The notes: a model not told the origin generated them from the letters alone. A DNA stretch of 42,806 nt from CAYMRB01 sp964392615 (GCA_964392615.1 CAYMRB010000022.1:1-42806), one strand, 5' to 3'; shown: positions 10,916-19,891, numbered from the stretch's first letter. A program made the numbers and translations.

Positions 10916-11815
10916 TCAGGGCACGCACTCGTCGGGGCAGCGTTCGATCGGCAGGCACTCCATGCCCGCGATTGGCGGCGCGCCGCCCTGGAACAGGTAG
11001 ACGACGACGCCGATGCCGTCGGCGATGTCGAGGTCGCTGTCGCCGTTGTGATCGAGCAGCAGGATGTTCGCCACATCCGTGTTGGCGCCGTCGCCGCACG
11101 GAAGCTCCGTCGGGGCGCCGAGGAACAGGTAACCGAAGAGGCAGATTGCGTCGGAGATGTCGAGACTGCCGTCCTGATTGCAGTCTCCCGGCATCTGCAG
11201 GCCGCCGGTCGGGAGCGGGCACACGTCGGTAGACACCGACCCGAGCTCCGCGGTGTACGACGCGCCGCGGTACACCACTCGATTGCCGACCGGATCGCCG
11301 CTTCCCTGGCGTCCGTCGACGTAGAAGACGCGGGTGACGGCCGGCTCGCATGCGTCGCCGACGGGCTCAGGTACGGACGCCTCGACCGTCAGCCGCAGGA
11401 TCTCGGCGGCGCCGGCCGGGCGCAGGGTCACCGGCTCGCGGAACGAGAACACGACCGCGCTGACGGCCCCTTCGTTGTCGGGACCCGCGGTCAGCTCCGT
11501 GAATCGGAATCCCTCGTCGAAGAGCTCGTCGACGACGGTGCCGTCCGTCGTCGCGGTGACGATCGCGCCGTTCTCGCAGCTGAGGCTGACCGACCAGCCG
11601 AGCACGCCGTCCTCGGTCGCGATGCCGTCGCTAGCCAACGACGCCGTCACATCGTAGCGTACCGTAGCGCCCGCCTCGCCTTCGACGCCGGACGGAGCGT
11701 CGAGATCGAGCGCGAAGGCGGGGTCGGCCGCCAAGCGCGGCACCGCGATGACGACGAGCACCGCGGCGAGGAGCACCCCGCCCGTACTCGCTCCGTGTGT
11801 GGGGGGAACTCGCAT
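10916..11815 (-). CDS. Secreted dockerin-type/EF-hand repeat protein
   Basis: A 299-residue exported protein with a signal peptide (LLAAVLVVIAVPRLAA). A cohesin-like beta domain (about residues 30-185) ends in GRQGSGDPVGNRVVYRG. Two dockerin-type calcium loops follow: GDCNQDGSLDISDAICLFGY and DHNGDSDLDIADGIGVVVYL. The tail is Cys-rich. This architecture is common in planctomycetes; binding partners are unknown. It lies just downstream of a larger relative (start of that gene 13896) that shares both the GSGDP motif and the dockerin pair, so the two appear to come from duplication. ATG 11815 was chosen for the signal peptide. Confidence 0.75.
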   Translation of the reverse strand: MRVPPTHGASTGGVLLAAVLVVIAVPRLAADPAFALDLDAPSGVEGEAGATVRYDVTASLASDGIATEDGVLGWSVSLSCENGAIVTATTDGTVVDELFDEGFRFTELTAGPDNEGAVSAVVFSFREPVTLRPAGAAEILRLTVEASVPEPVGDACEPAVTRVFYVDGRQGSGDPVGNRVVYRGASYTAELGSVSTDVCPLPTGGLQMPGDCNQDGSLDISDAICLFGYLFLGAPTELPCGDGANTDVANILLLDHNGDSDLDIADGIGVVVYLFQGGAPPIAGMECLPIERCPDECVP

Positions 11816-11826
11816 GGCTGCCAGCC

Positions 11827-13896
11827 TCACGGGCACGGGTTGTCGTTGCTGCGGCAGAGCTCCTGATCGCACTCGGGCGGACACGGCAGGTGGCCGCCGG
11901 CGAGGTTGGGGCCAGCACCCGGGTTCTCGGCGTGGAAGTTCTCCGGCGTGCGGTAGCAATCGCAGCCGGGGACCGACAGCTGGTCCCGCGCCTCGACGCG
12001 CACCAACACGCCGGAGCCCGCGAAGAGCCCCGGCAAGTCGATTTCGACGAAGACGTCGAAGAAGCTGTCGCACGGGAAGAACGGCCCGTCGGGCCCTTGC
12101 TGCGAGACGATCTGGCCTCGCGACGGCGTCATGGCCGAGTCGGACAGTCCGATGTCGCCGGCGACGGAGGACAGCTCGAGGGCCACCATCTCCGTCGGCA
12201 CGACCCAATGACCGTCGGCGTTGAGGAACGGCTCGCCCTTTACGACCGTCACCGGTCCGTGCATGACGATCGGGCCGGCCCCGGCGACGAGGTTGCCGTC
12301 GTCGTCCACCAAGTTGAGGCCCATGGCGGACGGGAAGTTGTCCACGCCGGTCGGGGTGTCCTCCGGTGGCTCGACGATCGATGGCGGGTCGCAGAGGTCG
12401 GGACACTCGCGGATGGACACGCAGCTGTCGCCCAACACGTGGTCGGGTGCGCCCAGGAAGATGTGCCGCAGCTCGCCGACGATGTCGGAGATATCGATCG
12501 CGCCGTCGCCGTTCCAGTCGAGGAGCCGGATGTTCGCGGAGTGAGCCGCCGTTCCGTCGCCGCACGGAAAGACGTCCGGCGGAATGCGCGAGAACAGGAC
12601 CAGCGCGATGCAGACCGGATCGGCCACGTCGAGGACCAGGTCCTGGTTGCAGTCGCCGGGCAGCTGTCCGGGCGGCTCCGGACAGACCTGCGTGATCGTG
12701 TCGACGAGCGTCGGAGCGTACGAGTCACCGCGGTAGACGGCCACGCTGTTGATCGGATCGCCGCTTCCCTGCAGTCCGTGCGTCGGGAAGAGCCGGACGC
12801 GATTGGGCGCGCAGCTTCCGTCGTCTGCGGACGGAGGAACGTCGGCCTCGACGGTGAGGTCGAGGATGTTCTCCGTGCCGCTCGGAGGTAGCGTCGCCGG
12901 AGTCGGTATGCAGAAGACGGCCGACGCGATCGCTCCTTCGTTGCCCGGTCCCGAAGTCAGCTCGTGGAAGAACCACGTGGTGCCGGCGCAGGTGGCGAAG
13001 AGGTCCTGCACGGCCGTGCTCGGCTGCACGTCCGTGATCGTGCCCCCCTCGATGCCGACCGCGACGGAGTAGCCCAACGCGCCGTCCGCGGTAGTGATGC
13101 CGGCGCTGGTGAGGTCGATGTGGGCCGCGTACTGCACCGTACCTCCCGCGGATCCGATGACGGTCGGTGGCGCCACGGCGGTCATCGTGAACTCCGGACC
13201 TACCCCGATGCCGGCCTGCATGCGGACGGTGGCTTGCGTCATGCCCGCGAGGTCCGCGAGCTGGCTTCCGTCGGCGCCGACGAAGTCGATCTCGTACGTG
13301 ATGTCGAAGAAGCTGTCGACGTTGAAGTTGCCGTCGGGCAGCTTGGTCAGCGTCGTCGAGCCGGGGCTGGGCAAGCCGAGATCCGTGCCACCGACGATGC
13401 GGAGCTCTTCGAAGTCCGGATCGCCGAACAGCTCGCCCTGCAGTCGGAACATGTCGTTCGGGAAGGTCTGCACCGGATCGCCAGGCGTGCGCGGTCCCGT
13501 ATGGGTCTCGCACGACACCTCGATGGAGATACTCCTCGAGAAGCCCGCGAGGGCGCCGGTCCCTTGCAGGTCCAGCGACAGGATCGAGTCGAATCGCTCG
13601 ATCTCGCCACCGAGCGTTCCGCCGGGAACTCGCGTGATGTTGAAGAACTCCCAGTGCTCGGCGCCGATCTCGATCGTCGTGCCGGCCGGCAACCCCTCGA
13701 TGATCTCGTGCACCTCCTCGGGGCTCACGTACGAGCAGCTCGGCGGTGGCAGCTGGACAGTGCCAGAGCCATCGTCGGCTACCTCGCAGGGCTGACCGCT
13801 AGCACGGGTCGCGAGCAGCAACAGCAGTAACGCGACGAGGCCCACGACGCAGACCTTCCAAAGGACGCCATGCGAACGGTGCGTCGAATCGTCCAT
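11827..13896 (-). CDS. Large secreted dockerin-type protein
   Basis: A 689-residue exported protein with a membrane-spanning signal (VCVVGLVALLLLLLATRASG). The order is an N-terminal unknown domain, a central cohesin-like beta domain ending GLQGSGDPINSVAVYRG, two dockerin-type loops (GDCNQDLVLDVADPVCIALV and DWNGDGAIDISDIVGELRHI), and a C-terminal region with another probable beta domain and several Cys. The dockerin sits in the middle rather than at the end, which is unusual. It ends 11 nt before the start of its shorter relative, so they are probably one transcript. The function is unknown; a surface or matrix role is inferred. Confidence 0.7.
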   Translation of the reverse strand: MDDSTHRSHGVLWKVCVVGLVALLLLLLATRASGQPCEVADDGSGTVQLPPPSCSYVSPEEVHEIIEGLPAGTTIEIGAEHWEFFNITRVPGGTLGGEIERFDSILSLDLQGTGALAGFSRSISIEVSCETHTGPRTPGDPVQTFPNDMFRLQGELFGDPDFEELRIVGGTDLGLPSPGSTTLTKLPDGNFNVDSFFDITYEIDFVGADGSQLADLAGMTQATVRMQAGIGVGPEFTMTAVAPPTVIGSAGGTVQYAAHIDLTSAGITTADGALGYSVAVGIEGGTITDVQPSTAVQDLFATCAGTTWFFHELTSGPGNEGAIASAVFCIPTPATLPPSGTENILDLTVEADVPPSADDGSCAPNRVRLFPTHGLQGSGDPINSVAVYRGDSYAPTLVDTITQVCPEPPGQLPGDCNQDLVLDVADPVCIALVLFSRIPPDVFPCGDGTAAHSANIRLLDWNGDGAIDISDIVGELRHIFLGAPDHVLGDSCVSIRECPDLCDPPSIVEPPEDTPTGVDNFPSAMGLNLVDDDGNLVAGAGPIVMHGPVTVVKGEPFLNADGHWVVPTEMVALELSSVAGDIGLSDSAMTPSRGQIVSQQGPDGPFFPCDSFFDVFVEIDLPGLFAGSGVLVRVEARDQLSVPGCDCYRTPENFHAENPGAGPNLAGGHLPCPPECDQELCRSNDNPCP

Positions 13897-14445
13897 GATC
13901 CCGCTCCTCTCTGCAGGTGCCTCGGCAAGCTCGCGGCCGGAGGGCCGAGTCGCTCTCGTCGACAGCCCGTACCTTCTGGCTGAGCTGTCAAGGGCGGCTC
14001 ACTCTCGAGGCGGACGAGCTCGCGCTCGATCCACATGCGCTCGGCAGCCCGTCGCGAAGGAGCTTCGGTGGGGGCGAGACCTCACAGCCGAGATCAGGGC
14101 GCCAGAAGGGCGGGAAGGGCGATTCTGGCGCAGAGGAGGTCGGGCGGGAGGACCGCTCTCTCGTGCCGGATCGACTTCTGCGCCGGGCTGTCAGCCCGAT
14201 TCCTTTTAGGCTCGCATCTTCGCTCTTCGGCGCGGGGCGGGTCAACAGGATTCCGCGCGGGCCGGGATCGCAAGAAGAAGCAGGCATCGTCGCGTCCTCT
14301 GTCGTCGTCTAGACTCGCGCTCCGCGGATGGCGATCCAGAATCGCGCGACCTCGTGCCGCCCCGACCCACCGCCGGGAATTCGTTGCTTTGGCCGTCCGC
14401 CAAGGCTACTTTGCACGCGTTGGACTCGGCTGCTAAGTAACGGTC
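13897..14445. other. Divergent intergenic region between the dockerin genes and the fwd operon
   Basis: A 549-nt stretch between a minus-strand gene and the plus-strand ftr gene. I see no convincing gene in it; the short open frames are Arg/Ser-rich and lack start signals. It should hold both promoters. The only clear element is a TTGGC-N5-GCCAA dyad 43 nt before ftr. Confidence 0.6.
14389..14403. promoter_or_regulatory. TTGGC-N5-GCCAA dyad upstream of ftr
   Basis: A perfect 5-bp dyad with a 5-nt spacer, centred about 50 nt before the ftr start codon. The symmetry and position suit a dimeric regulator overlapping the fwd operon promoter. No regulator is identified and the site could be chance. 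Confidence 0.35.
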
Positions 14446-15372
14446 ATGCAAATCGGCTCGACAGCGATCCTCGACACGTTCGCCGAGGCCTTCCGCACGC
14501 GTTGCGTACGGTTGATCGTCACGGCGGCTGACGACTACTGGCTCGAGGCAGCGCTGCGAGAGCTCAGCGGCTACGGCACGTCGGTGATCTCGTGCGACGC
14601 CGAGGTCGGCATCGAGCGGTACCTGTCGCCCGATGAGACGCCCGACGGTCGACCCGGTGCGGGCGTACTGCTATTCGCTTTCTCGGCCGACGCGCTGGCG
14701 AAGGCCGTGCCGAACCGCGTCGGACAGTGCGTGATGACCTGCCCGACGACCGCGTGCTTCGACGGGCTGCCGGAGGTACTGCGAGAGAACGGCACGAGCG
14801 AGACGGCCGGCACGGTACCGCTCGGCAAGCACCTGCGCTTCTTCGGTGACGGCTTCCAGAAGAGCAAGAAGCCGGGCGCCGAGAGGTACTGGCGCGTGCC
14901 CGTGATGGACGGCGAATTTCTCGTCGAGGACACGGCACGCGTGGCGAAGGCCGTCGCCGGCGGGAACATCATCCTGCAGGCGATCTCGCAGCCGATCGCG
15001 CTCGCCGCCGCACGCCGCGCAAGCGAGGCCGTCGGCAAGCTGCCGGGCGTCATCACGCCGTTCCCCGGCGGCGTTGTCCGCAGCGGCAGCAAGGTCGGCT
15101 CGCGGTACAAGGCGCTGGTCGCGTCGACGAACGACGCGCTGTGCCCGACGCGGCGTGGTCGAGTCGAGAGCGAGCTCGTCGACGGCGCGAACTGCTGCTA
15201 CGAGATCGTCATCGACGGCGTCGACGAGGCGTCCGTCGGTCACGCTGTCCTCACGGCCCTCGAGACGGCCGCGGGCGATGGCGTGCTGGCGATCGGCGCC
15301 GGCAATTACGGTGGCAAGCTCGGCAAGATCCACTTCCACCTGCACGAAATCCTCGCTGGCGCGAGGGAGTGA
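14446..15372 (+). CDS. ftr: Formylmethanofuran:tetrahydromethanopterin formyltransferase
   Basis: A 308-residue cytoplasmic enzyme that moves the formyl group between methanofuran and tetrahydromethanopterin (Ftr; called FhcD in methylotrophs). Length matches the family (about 300). Characteristic stretches are CVMTCPTTACFDGL, LGKHLRFFGDGFQ, ITPFPGGVVRSGSKVGS and GAGNYGGKLGKIHFHLHE near the C terminus. It is the first gene of an operon with fwdD, fwdB, fwdA and fwdC, and ends 10 nt before the next start. In methylotrophs the protein works inside a formyl hydrolase complex; here the company of a redox-active type FwdB suggests it can also run towards CO2 reduction. Confidence 0.93.
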   Translation: MQIGSTAILDTFAEAFRTRCVRLIVTAADDYWLEAALRELSGYGTSVISCDAEVGIERYLSPDETPDGRPGAGVLLFAFSADALAKAVPNRVGQCVMTCPTTACFDGLPEVLRENGTSETAGTVPLGKHLRFFGDGFQKSKKPGAERYWRVPVMDGEFLVEDTARVAKAVAGGNIILQAISQPIALAAARRASEAVGKLPGVITPFPGGVVRSGSKVGSRYKALVASTNDALCPTRRGRVESELVDGANCCYEIVIDGVDEASVGHAVLTALETAAGDGVLAIGAGNYGGKLGKIHFHLHEILAGARE

Positions 15373-15382
15373 GGAAACAAGC

Positions 15383-15775
15383 GTGGCCGGCAAACGCTTC
15401 ATCATGAACGCGGGTCGCACGACCAAGCAGGGGCGGCAGATCAACATCGGCAAGAACACGCCCGAGTACGACGCGCTGGTCAGCACGCTGATCATGCATC
15501 CCGAGGATCTCGCGGAGATCGGCGCGGCGCCGGGCGACAGCCTTCTCGTCCGTTCGGAGAACGGCGAGGGCACGTTTCTGTGCGCGGAGCACGGCGGCAA
15601 GAACGGCAAGGTGCCCCGGGGGATGGTCTTCATTCCCTACGGCCCGCCGACCTGCCGGCTCATGGGACAGCGGACCGATGGAACGGGCATGCCGCTATCG
15701 AAGGGGTGGGAGGTCGAGATCGAGCCCATCGCGGCAGCGGCGCCGGCGGATGCGGATTCCCGAGACGAGGAGTAG
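15383..15775 (+). CDS. fwdD: Formylmethanofuran dehydrogenase subunit D (molybdopterin-dinucleotide-binding)
   Basis: A 130-residue small protein matching FwdD/FmdD, the domain that completes the molybdopterin-guanine-dinucleotide pocket of formate-dehydrogenase-like enzymes. Visible are INIGKNTPEY at the N terminus, then GAAPGDSLLVRS and MVFIPYGPPTC...TGMPLSKGWEVEIE, matching the family's VFMPYG...TGMP.KG pattern. The start is GTG 15383 with GAGGAAA about 8 nt upstream. Cofactor-free Fhc complexes of methylotrophs have no need of such a subunit, so its presence supports a real W/Mo enzyme. It partners with FwdB, encoded two genes downstream. Confidence 0.85.
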   Translation: MAGKRFIMNAGRTTKQGRQINIGKNTPEYDALVSTLIMHPEDLAEIGAAPGDSLLVRSENGEGTFLCAEHGGKNGKVPRGMVFIPYGPPTCRLMGQRTDGTGMPLSKGWEVEIEPIAAAAPADADSRDEE

Positions 15776-15784
15776 GACGACACG

Positions 15785-15970
15785 ATGAGCAGAGCGAACC
15801 CTGAACGAGAGATCGCCAGGCTCGAGGTTGCGCAGTGCTCGGACGATCTCGGCGAGCACATCGCCGACGACCCGAGCCAGCTGCAGCCTTGGGAGCTGGT
15901 CGACGCCGAGGCCGGGCGGTACATGCCGCGACGCGTTCGCGGCAGCTGCCGCGGACGCGCGCTCGGCTGA
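15785..15970 (+). CDS. Small unknown protein in the fwd operon (possible UGA read-through)
   Basis: A 61-residue ORF starting 9 nt after fwdD, with a plausible ribosome site (GGAG) upstream. The sequence has an acidic first half and ends in a basic stretch, RYMPRRVRGSCRGRALG, then UGA (15968). I do not recognise the family. Its position between fwdD and fwdB suggests a role in complex assembly or regulation. The frame stays open after the UGA for 17 codons to a TAG at 16022, and a strong stem-loop with a GUU loop begins 13 nt after the UGA. It may therefore be a selenoprotein of 79 residues, but without a family comparison the plain stop is equally credible. Confidence 0.5.
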   Translation: MSRANPEREIARLEVAQCSDDLGEHIADDPSQLQPWELVDAEAGRYMPRRVRGSCRGRALG

Positions 15971-15976
15971 AGTTTC

Positions 15977-16006
15977 ATCATGCAGCCCGGTTCGGGCTCG
16001 GATGAT
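15977..16006 (+). promoter_or_regulatory. Candidate fourth SECIS or intra-operon hairpin
   Basis: Inner stem AGCCCG (15984-15989) with CGGGCT (15993-15998), loop GTT (15990-15992), and an outer 5-bp stem ATCAT (15977-15981) with ATGAT (16002-16006). The loop G and U are the 23rd and 24th nucleotides counted from the U of the UGA at 15968, as in the E. coli fdhF SECIS. It could instead be a regulatory hairpin before fwdB. Confidence 0.35.
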
Positions 16007-16060
16007 TCTGCCGACGGCGAGTAGCACTGCACTGATCACTTGACTCAATCGGAAAGAGCG

Positions 16061-17410
16061 ATGGCGAGCGCAAGCTCCGAAGACGTCCGGGTCGTCGAGA
16101 ATGCCACGTGCACCTTCTGCGGCTGCGTGTGCGACGACATCGAGCTGCACGTGTCCGGCGATCGCATCGTCAAGACGAAGTCCGCGTGCGGTCTCGGCGA
16201 GTCGTGGTTCAAGAACCACGACGCGAAGCACGCTTACCCCGACGCGCTGATCGACGGCGAACCCGCCACGATCGACGACGCGATCGACGCGGCGGCCGAG
16301 TACCTACACGCGGCGAACATGCCGCTCGTGTACGGGCTCAGCAATACGACGGCCGAAGCACAGCGCGGCGCGATGGCGCTCGCGGAGCTGATCGGAGGCG
16401 TGGTCGACAACCACAGCTCGTTGTGACACGGGCCAACGGAAATGGCCGCCCAGTTGGGTGGCAAGGTCACGTGTACGCTCGGTGAAGTCAAGAACCGCGC
16501 GGATCTCGTCATTTACTGGGGAAGCAATCCGGCCGACTGCCACCCGCGGCATTTCACGAAGTACGCGCTGACGCCGAAGGGCAAGTTCGTCCCGGAAGGG
16601 CGCAAGGGCCGGACGATGGTGCTGATCGACGTGCGCGAGACCCTCAGCGCACGTTTCGCCGACATCCATCTGCAGGTGCGGCCGGGAAAGGACTTCGAGG
16701 TCGCCACGACGCTGCGCGCGATCATCAAGAACGAATCGGTCGACGAGGCGCTCGTGGCCGAGACCGGGCTGACGCTCGAGCAGCTCGAGGACCTCGCCGA
16801 CCGCATGAAGAGCGCGCGGTTCGGGGTGATCTACTTCGGCATGGGGCTGACGATGACGCGCGGTAAGCACATGAATTCCGCGTCGATCCTGACCTTGGCC
16901 GCGGAGCTCAACGCGTTCACGAAGTTCGTCGCGGCGGCGATGCGCGGACACGGCAACGTGACAGGTGCTGCCGTCGTTTCGCGCTATACGGCGGGATTCC
17001 CGTTCGCCGTCAACCTGAGTCGCGGCTATCCGCGGTTCAATCCGGGCGAGTTCTCGACGATCGATCTACTGGTGCGGGGCGAGACCGACGCGGCGCTCGT
17101 CGTCGGCGCCGATCCGGGTGCGACGATGCCCCAGCCGGCGATCGACCACCTCGCGCGAATCCCGACCATCGTGCTCGATCCGAAGGTGACGCATACCAGT
17201 CGCCTGGCACGCGTCCACATCACGACGGCGACAACGGGTATCTCTGCGCCGGGTACCGTGTACCGCATGGACGAGATCCCGCTACCGGTCAAGCCGACGT
17301 TGCAGTCGCCGTATCCGACCGACGACGAGGTCGTTCAGCGCATCATCGAGAAGATCAAGGCGAAACCCGCGTGGTTGCCCGCTACGTACGAGAAGGTGCC
17401 TAGCGCCTGA
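16061..17410 (+). CDS. fwdB: Formylmethanofuran dehydrogenase subunit B, selenocysteine form
   Basis: The catalytic subunit of tungsten/molybdenum formylmethanofuran dehydrogenase, which reduces CO2 to formate for transfer to methanofuran. It is read here as 449 residues through an in-frame UGA at 16424-16426 (residue 122). N-terminal Cys17, Cys20, Cys24 and Cys43 (CTFCGCVCDD...AC) bind a 4Fe-4S cluster. Around the UGA the frame reads VVDNHSSL-U-HGPTEMAAQLGG, matching the family's SSVCHGPS/SSVUHGPS site where Cys or Sec ligates the metal. Sequence on both sides stays in one frame and family-like (WGSNPADCHPRH, GADPGATMP). A SECIS-like hairpin follows. ATG 16061 has GGAAAGA 6 nt upstream. Methylotroph FhcB lacks this catalytic residue, so this one should be redox-active. 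Electron-supplying FwdF/FwdG are not in the window. Confidence 0.92.
16445..16462 (+). promoter_or_regulatory. Bacterial-type SECIS element in fwdB
   Basis: A 7-bp stem, GCCGCCC (16445-16451) with GGGTGGC (16456-16462) including one G-U pair, closed by the loop AGTT. The loop starts 25 nt after the UGA at 16424-16426. The stem-loop just downstream of UGA, with G then U in the loop, is what SelB recognises in bacteria. Confidence 0.8.
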
Positions 17411-17433
17411 GTAGGATGGAGCTCTAGGAACGG

Positions 17434-19082
17434 ATGCTGCGGATCACGGGCGGGAGAGTTTACGACCCGGCCAACGACATTCACGGCGAGATCCGGGACG
17501 TCTGCATCGCCGGCGGCCGCATCGTCTCGCAGGTCGACGGGCCGGGCGTCCGTACAATCGACGCTTCCGGGATGATCGTGTTTCCGGGCGGGGTCGACGT
17601 TCACACGCACACCGCCGGTGCCGCGCTGAACTTCGCGCGCGGCATGACTCCCGAGAACCACCGGACGGCTGCGAAGTTCATCCACTCGCCCGAGCTGCGC
17701 GCCGGGGTTTGCGGGATCACGCCGACGACCTTCGCGACCGGGTACCTGTACGCCGGCCTCGGATTCACGACGATCAACGAAGCGGCGATGCCCATCCTGT
17801 CCGCGCGGCACACGCACGAGGAGCTGCGCGACATTCCGATCGTCGACAAGTCGAGCCTCGTGTTGATGGCCAACAACGAGATCATGCTCGATCTCATCGA
17901 GGCCGGCGAGACGGAACGCGCCAAGGAGGTCGTGTCCTGGTTGATCTGGGCGGCCAAGGCGTACGGGGTCAAGGCGGTCAATCCGGGTGGCGTCGCGGCG
18001 TGGAAGTCGGGCAAGAATGCCGAGTCCCTCCACGAGCCGGTCGCGGGGTACGACAAGGTCACGCCAGCCAAGATCATCACGAGCCTCGCGGCGACGGTCG
18101 ATGAGCTGGGTTTGCCGCATCCGCTGCATCTGCATTGCAACAACCTCGGCAGACCGGGCAACATCGAGACGACGCTCGGATCGATGAAGGCGCTCGAGGG
18201 GCATCGGGGGCACATGGCGCATGTTCAATTCCACGCGTACGGCGGCGAGGCTGGAAGAGCCTGCGGTCCGGGGCGACCGAGCTGGCCGAGTACTTCAACG
18301 CGCACCCGAACCTGACGGCCGATGCGGGCGCCGTGCTGTTCGGCGATGCGGTGACGATCACTGCCGACGGACCGTGGGAGCACCTGCTGTATCAGTTGAC
18401 CGGGCGCAAATGGGGCAACATCGACGTCGAGAACGAGACGTGTGGCGCCGTCACCCCCTACGTCTACAAGGAGACGAACGTCGTCAACGCGGTGCAGTGG
18501 GCGGTCGGGCTCGAGCTGCTCCTCCTGATCGATGATCCGTGGCGGTTCTACTTGTCGACCGACCATCCGAACGGTGCGTGCTTCTGGCGGTATCCGGAGG
18601 TCATCCACCTGTTGATGGACGCCGGCTTCCGACGCGAGCAGATCGAGCGGCTGCCGAAAGCCGCGCTCGATCGCATCGTGCTCCAGGATATCGATCGGGA
18701 GTACACGCTGTCGGAGATCGCCATCATCATGTCAGCCGGACCGGCGCGAGCTTTGGGGCTGCCCAACAAGGGCCACCTCGGTCCGGGAGCCGACGCCGAC
18801 GTGACGATCTTCAACGAGAACTCCGACGTCGAGCGCATGTTCGAGCACGCGCGCTATGTGCTCAAGGGCGGCGAGGTCGTCGTCGAGGAGGGGGACATCC
18901 GCAAGGTCGTCGACGGGCGCGAGCTCATAGTCCGTCCGTCGTGTGACGAGAGCATCACGGAGTACATGCGCCCGCTGTTCGAGGAGTACTACACGATTTC
19001 CTTCGACAACTATCCGGTGGAGATGCACCGGGTGGACGACGCGGACATCCAGAACTGCGGGCCGGACGCTGACACGGCATGA
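17434..19082 (+). CDS. fwdA: Formylmethanofuran dehydrogenase subunit A (single-base frameshift)
   Basis: The amidohydrolase subunit that condenses or hydrolyses formate and methanofuran. Expected metal ligands are present: His57 and His59 (DVHTHTAG), a probable carboxylated Lys180 (YGVKAVNPGG), the His-rich HPLHLHCNN and HMAHVQFHAYGG, and the Asp of STDHPNG. The frame changes near 18250: GGC GAG is followed by only two bases before TGG AAG AGC CTG CGG TCC, so one base is missing, most simply a G from GAGGGCTGG. Corrected length is about 549 residues, normal for the family. The continuation (DVENETCGAVTPYVYK, NAVQWAVGLELLLLIDDPW) is intact and conserved, so a sequencing indel or a recent mutation is more likely than decay. 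The stop overlaps the fwdC start (ATGA). Confidence 0.88.
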
Positions 19083-19891
19083 TCACTCTGACCCTCGAAA
19101 AGCAGCCGGACGTTCCTCTCGAAGCCGAGGCGCTGTCGCCCGACGTCCTCGAGATATTGAGTCACGACGAGATTCGATCGCTGCCGATGTTCCACGGCCG
19201 GCGGCAGTGTCGCGTCGAGGACTTCTTCGCGGTCGAGGGCGAAGCGAGCGACGAGCTCGAGATTCACGGCGACGTCGGGCGCGTCAAGTGGATCGGCCGC
19301 GGCATGACGCGTGGCAGCATCCGCATAGTCGGTAGCGCCGGCATGCACCTCGGAGCCTACATGCGCGGTGGGGAGATCGAGGTGACGGGCGACGCCGGCG
19401 ATTGGGTCGGCGCGGAGATGTCCGGCGGGCTCATTCGCGTCGGCGGCAACACGGGAGGGCAAGTCGGCGCGGCGTACCGCGGCAGCCGCGGTGGCATGAC
19501 CGGCGGGACGATTCTGATCGACGGCTCGACTGGGCTCGAGATCGGCATGCGCATGAAGCGGGGCACGATCGTCGTCAAGGGGCTGGCCAGGGACTTCGCC
19601 GGTCTCGAGATGAAGGGCGGCACACTGATCCTCGGCAGCGCCGATCAGCGTGCCGGCGCGTGGATGAAGCGGGGAACGATCGTACTGCTCACGCCGACTC
19701 CGCTACTGCCGACGTTTGCGTACGCGTGCAGCTACATCCCGACGTTCGTGCGCGTCCTCGCGAAGAGGCTCGGCGCGTACGGAGTCGACGTGCCGTGCGA
19801 CGAGACCGACGGGGCGTATCGGCTGTACTCGGGCGACGCGGCCGTATCGCACAAGGGCGAGATCCTCGTGTGGGAGCCGCGCGGGGGGTAG
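19079..19891 (+). CDS. fwdC: Formylmethanofuran dehydrogenase subunit C
   Basis: A 270-residue protein of the FwdC/FhcC family, related to the C-terminal beta-helix of glutamate synthase. The right-handed beta-helix shows as repeated G-x-[IV]-x-[IV]-x-G-x-[AT]-G turns: GSIRIVGSAGMHLGAYMRGG, GEIEVTGDAGDWVGAEMSGG and so on from about residue 55 to 205. The family role is structural, holding the FwdA and FwdB/D active sites together. It starts within the fwdA stop codon, so translation is coupled. It is the last gene of the fwd operon, with a weak hairpin 35 nt after it. Confidence 0.92.
   Translation: MITLTLEKQPDVPLEAEALSPDVLEILSHDEIRSLPMFHGRRQCRVEDFFAVEGEASDELEIHGDVGRVKWIGRGMTRGSIRIVGSAGMHLGAYMRGGEIEVTGDAGDWVGAEMSGGLIRVGGNTGGQVGAAYRGSRGGMTGGTILIDGSTGLEIGMRMKRGTIVVKGLARDFAGLEMKGGTLILGSADQRAGAWMKRGTIVLLTPTPLLPTFAYACSYIPTFVRVLAKRLGAYGVDVPCDETDGAYRLYSGDAAVSHKGEILVWEPRGG

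Noticed and set aside
16061..17410. fwdB as a pseudogene split by a nonsense mutation
   Set aside because: The UGA lies exactly at the catalytic Cys/Sec position, both sides are conserved and in one frame, and a SECIS-like stem follows.
18241..18260. Selenocysteine read-through in fwdA
   Set aside because: The break is a change of frame with one base missing; no UGA is involved at the junction.
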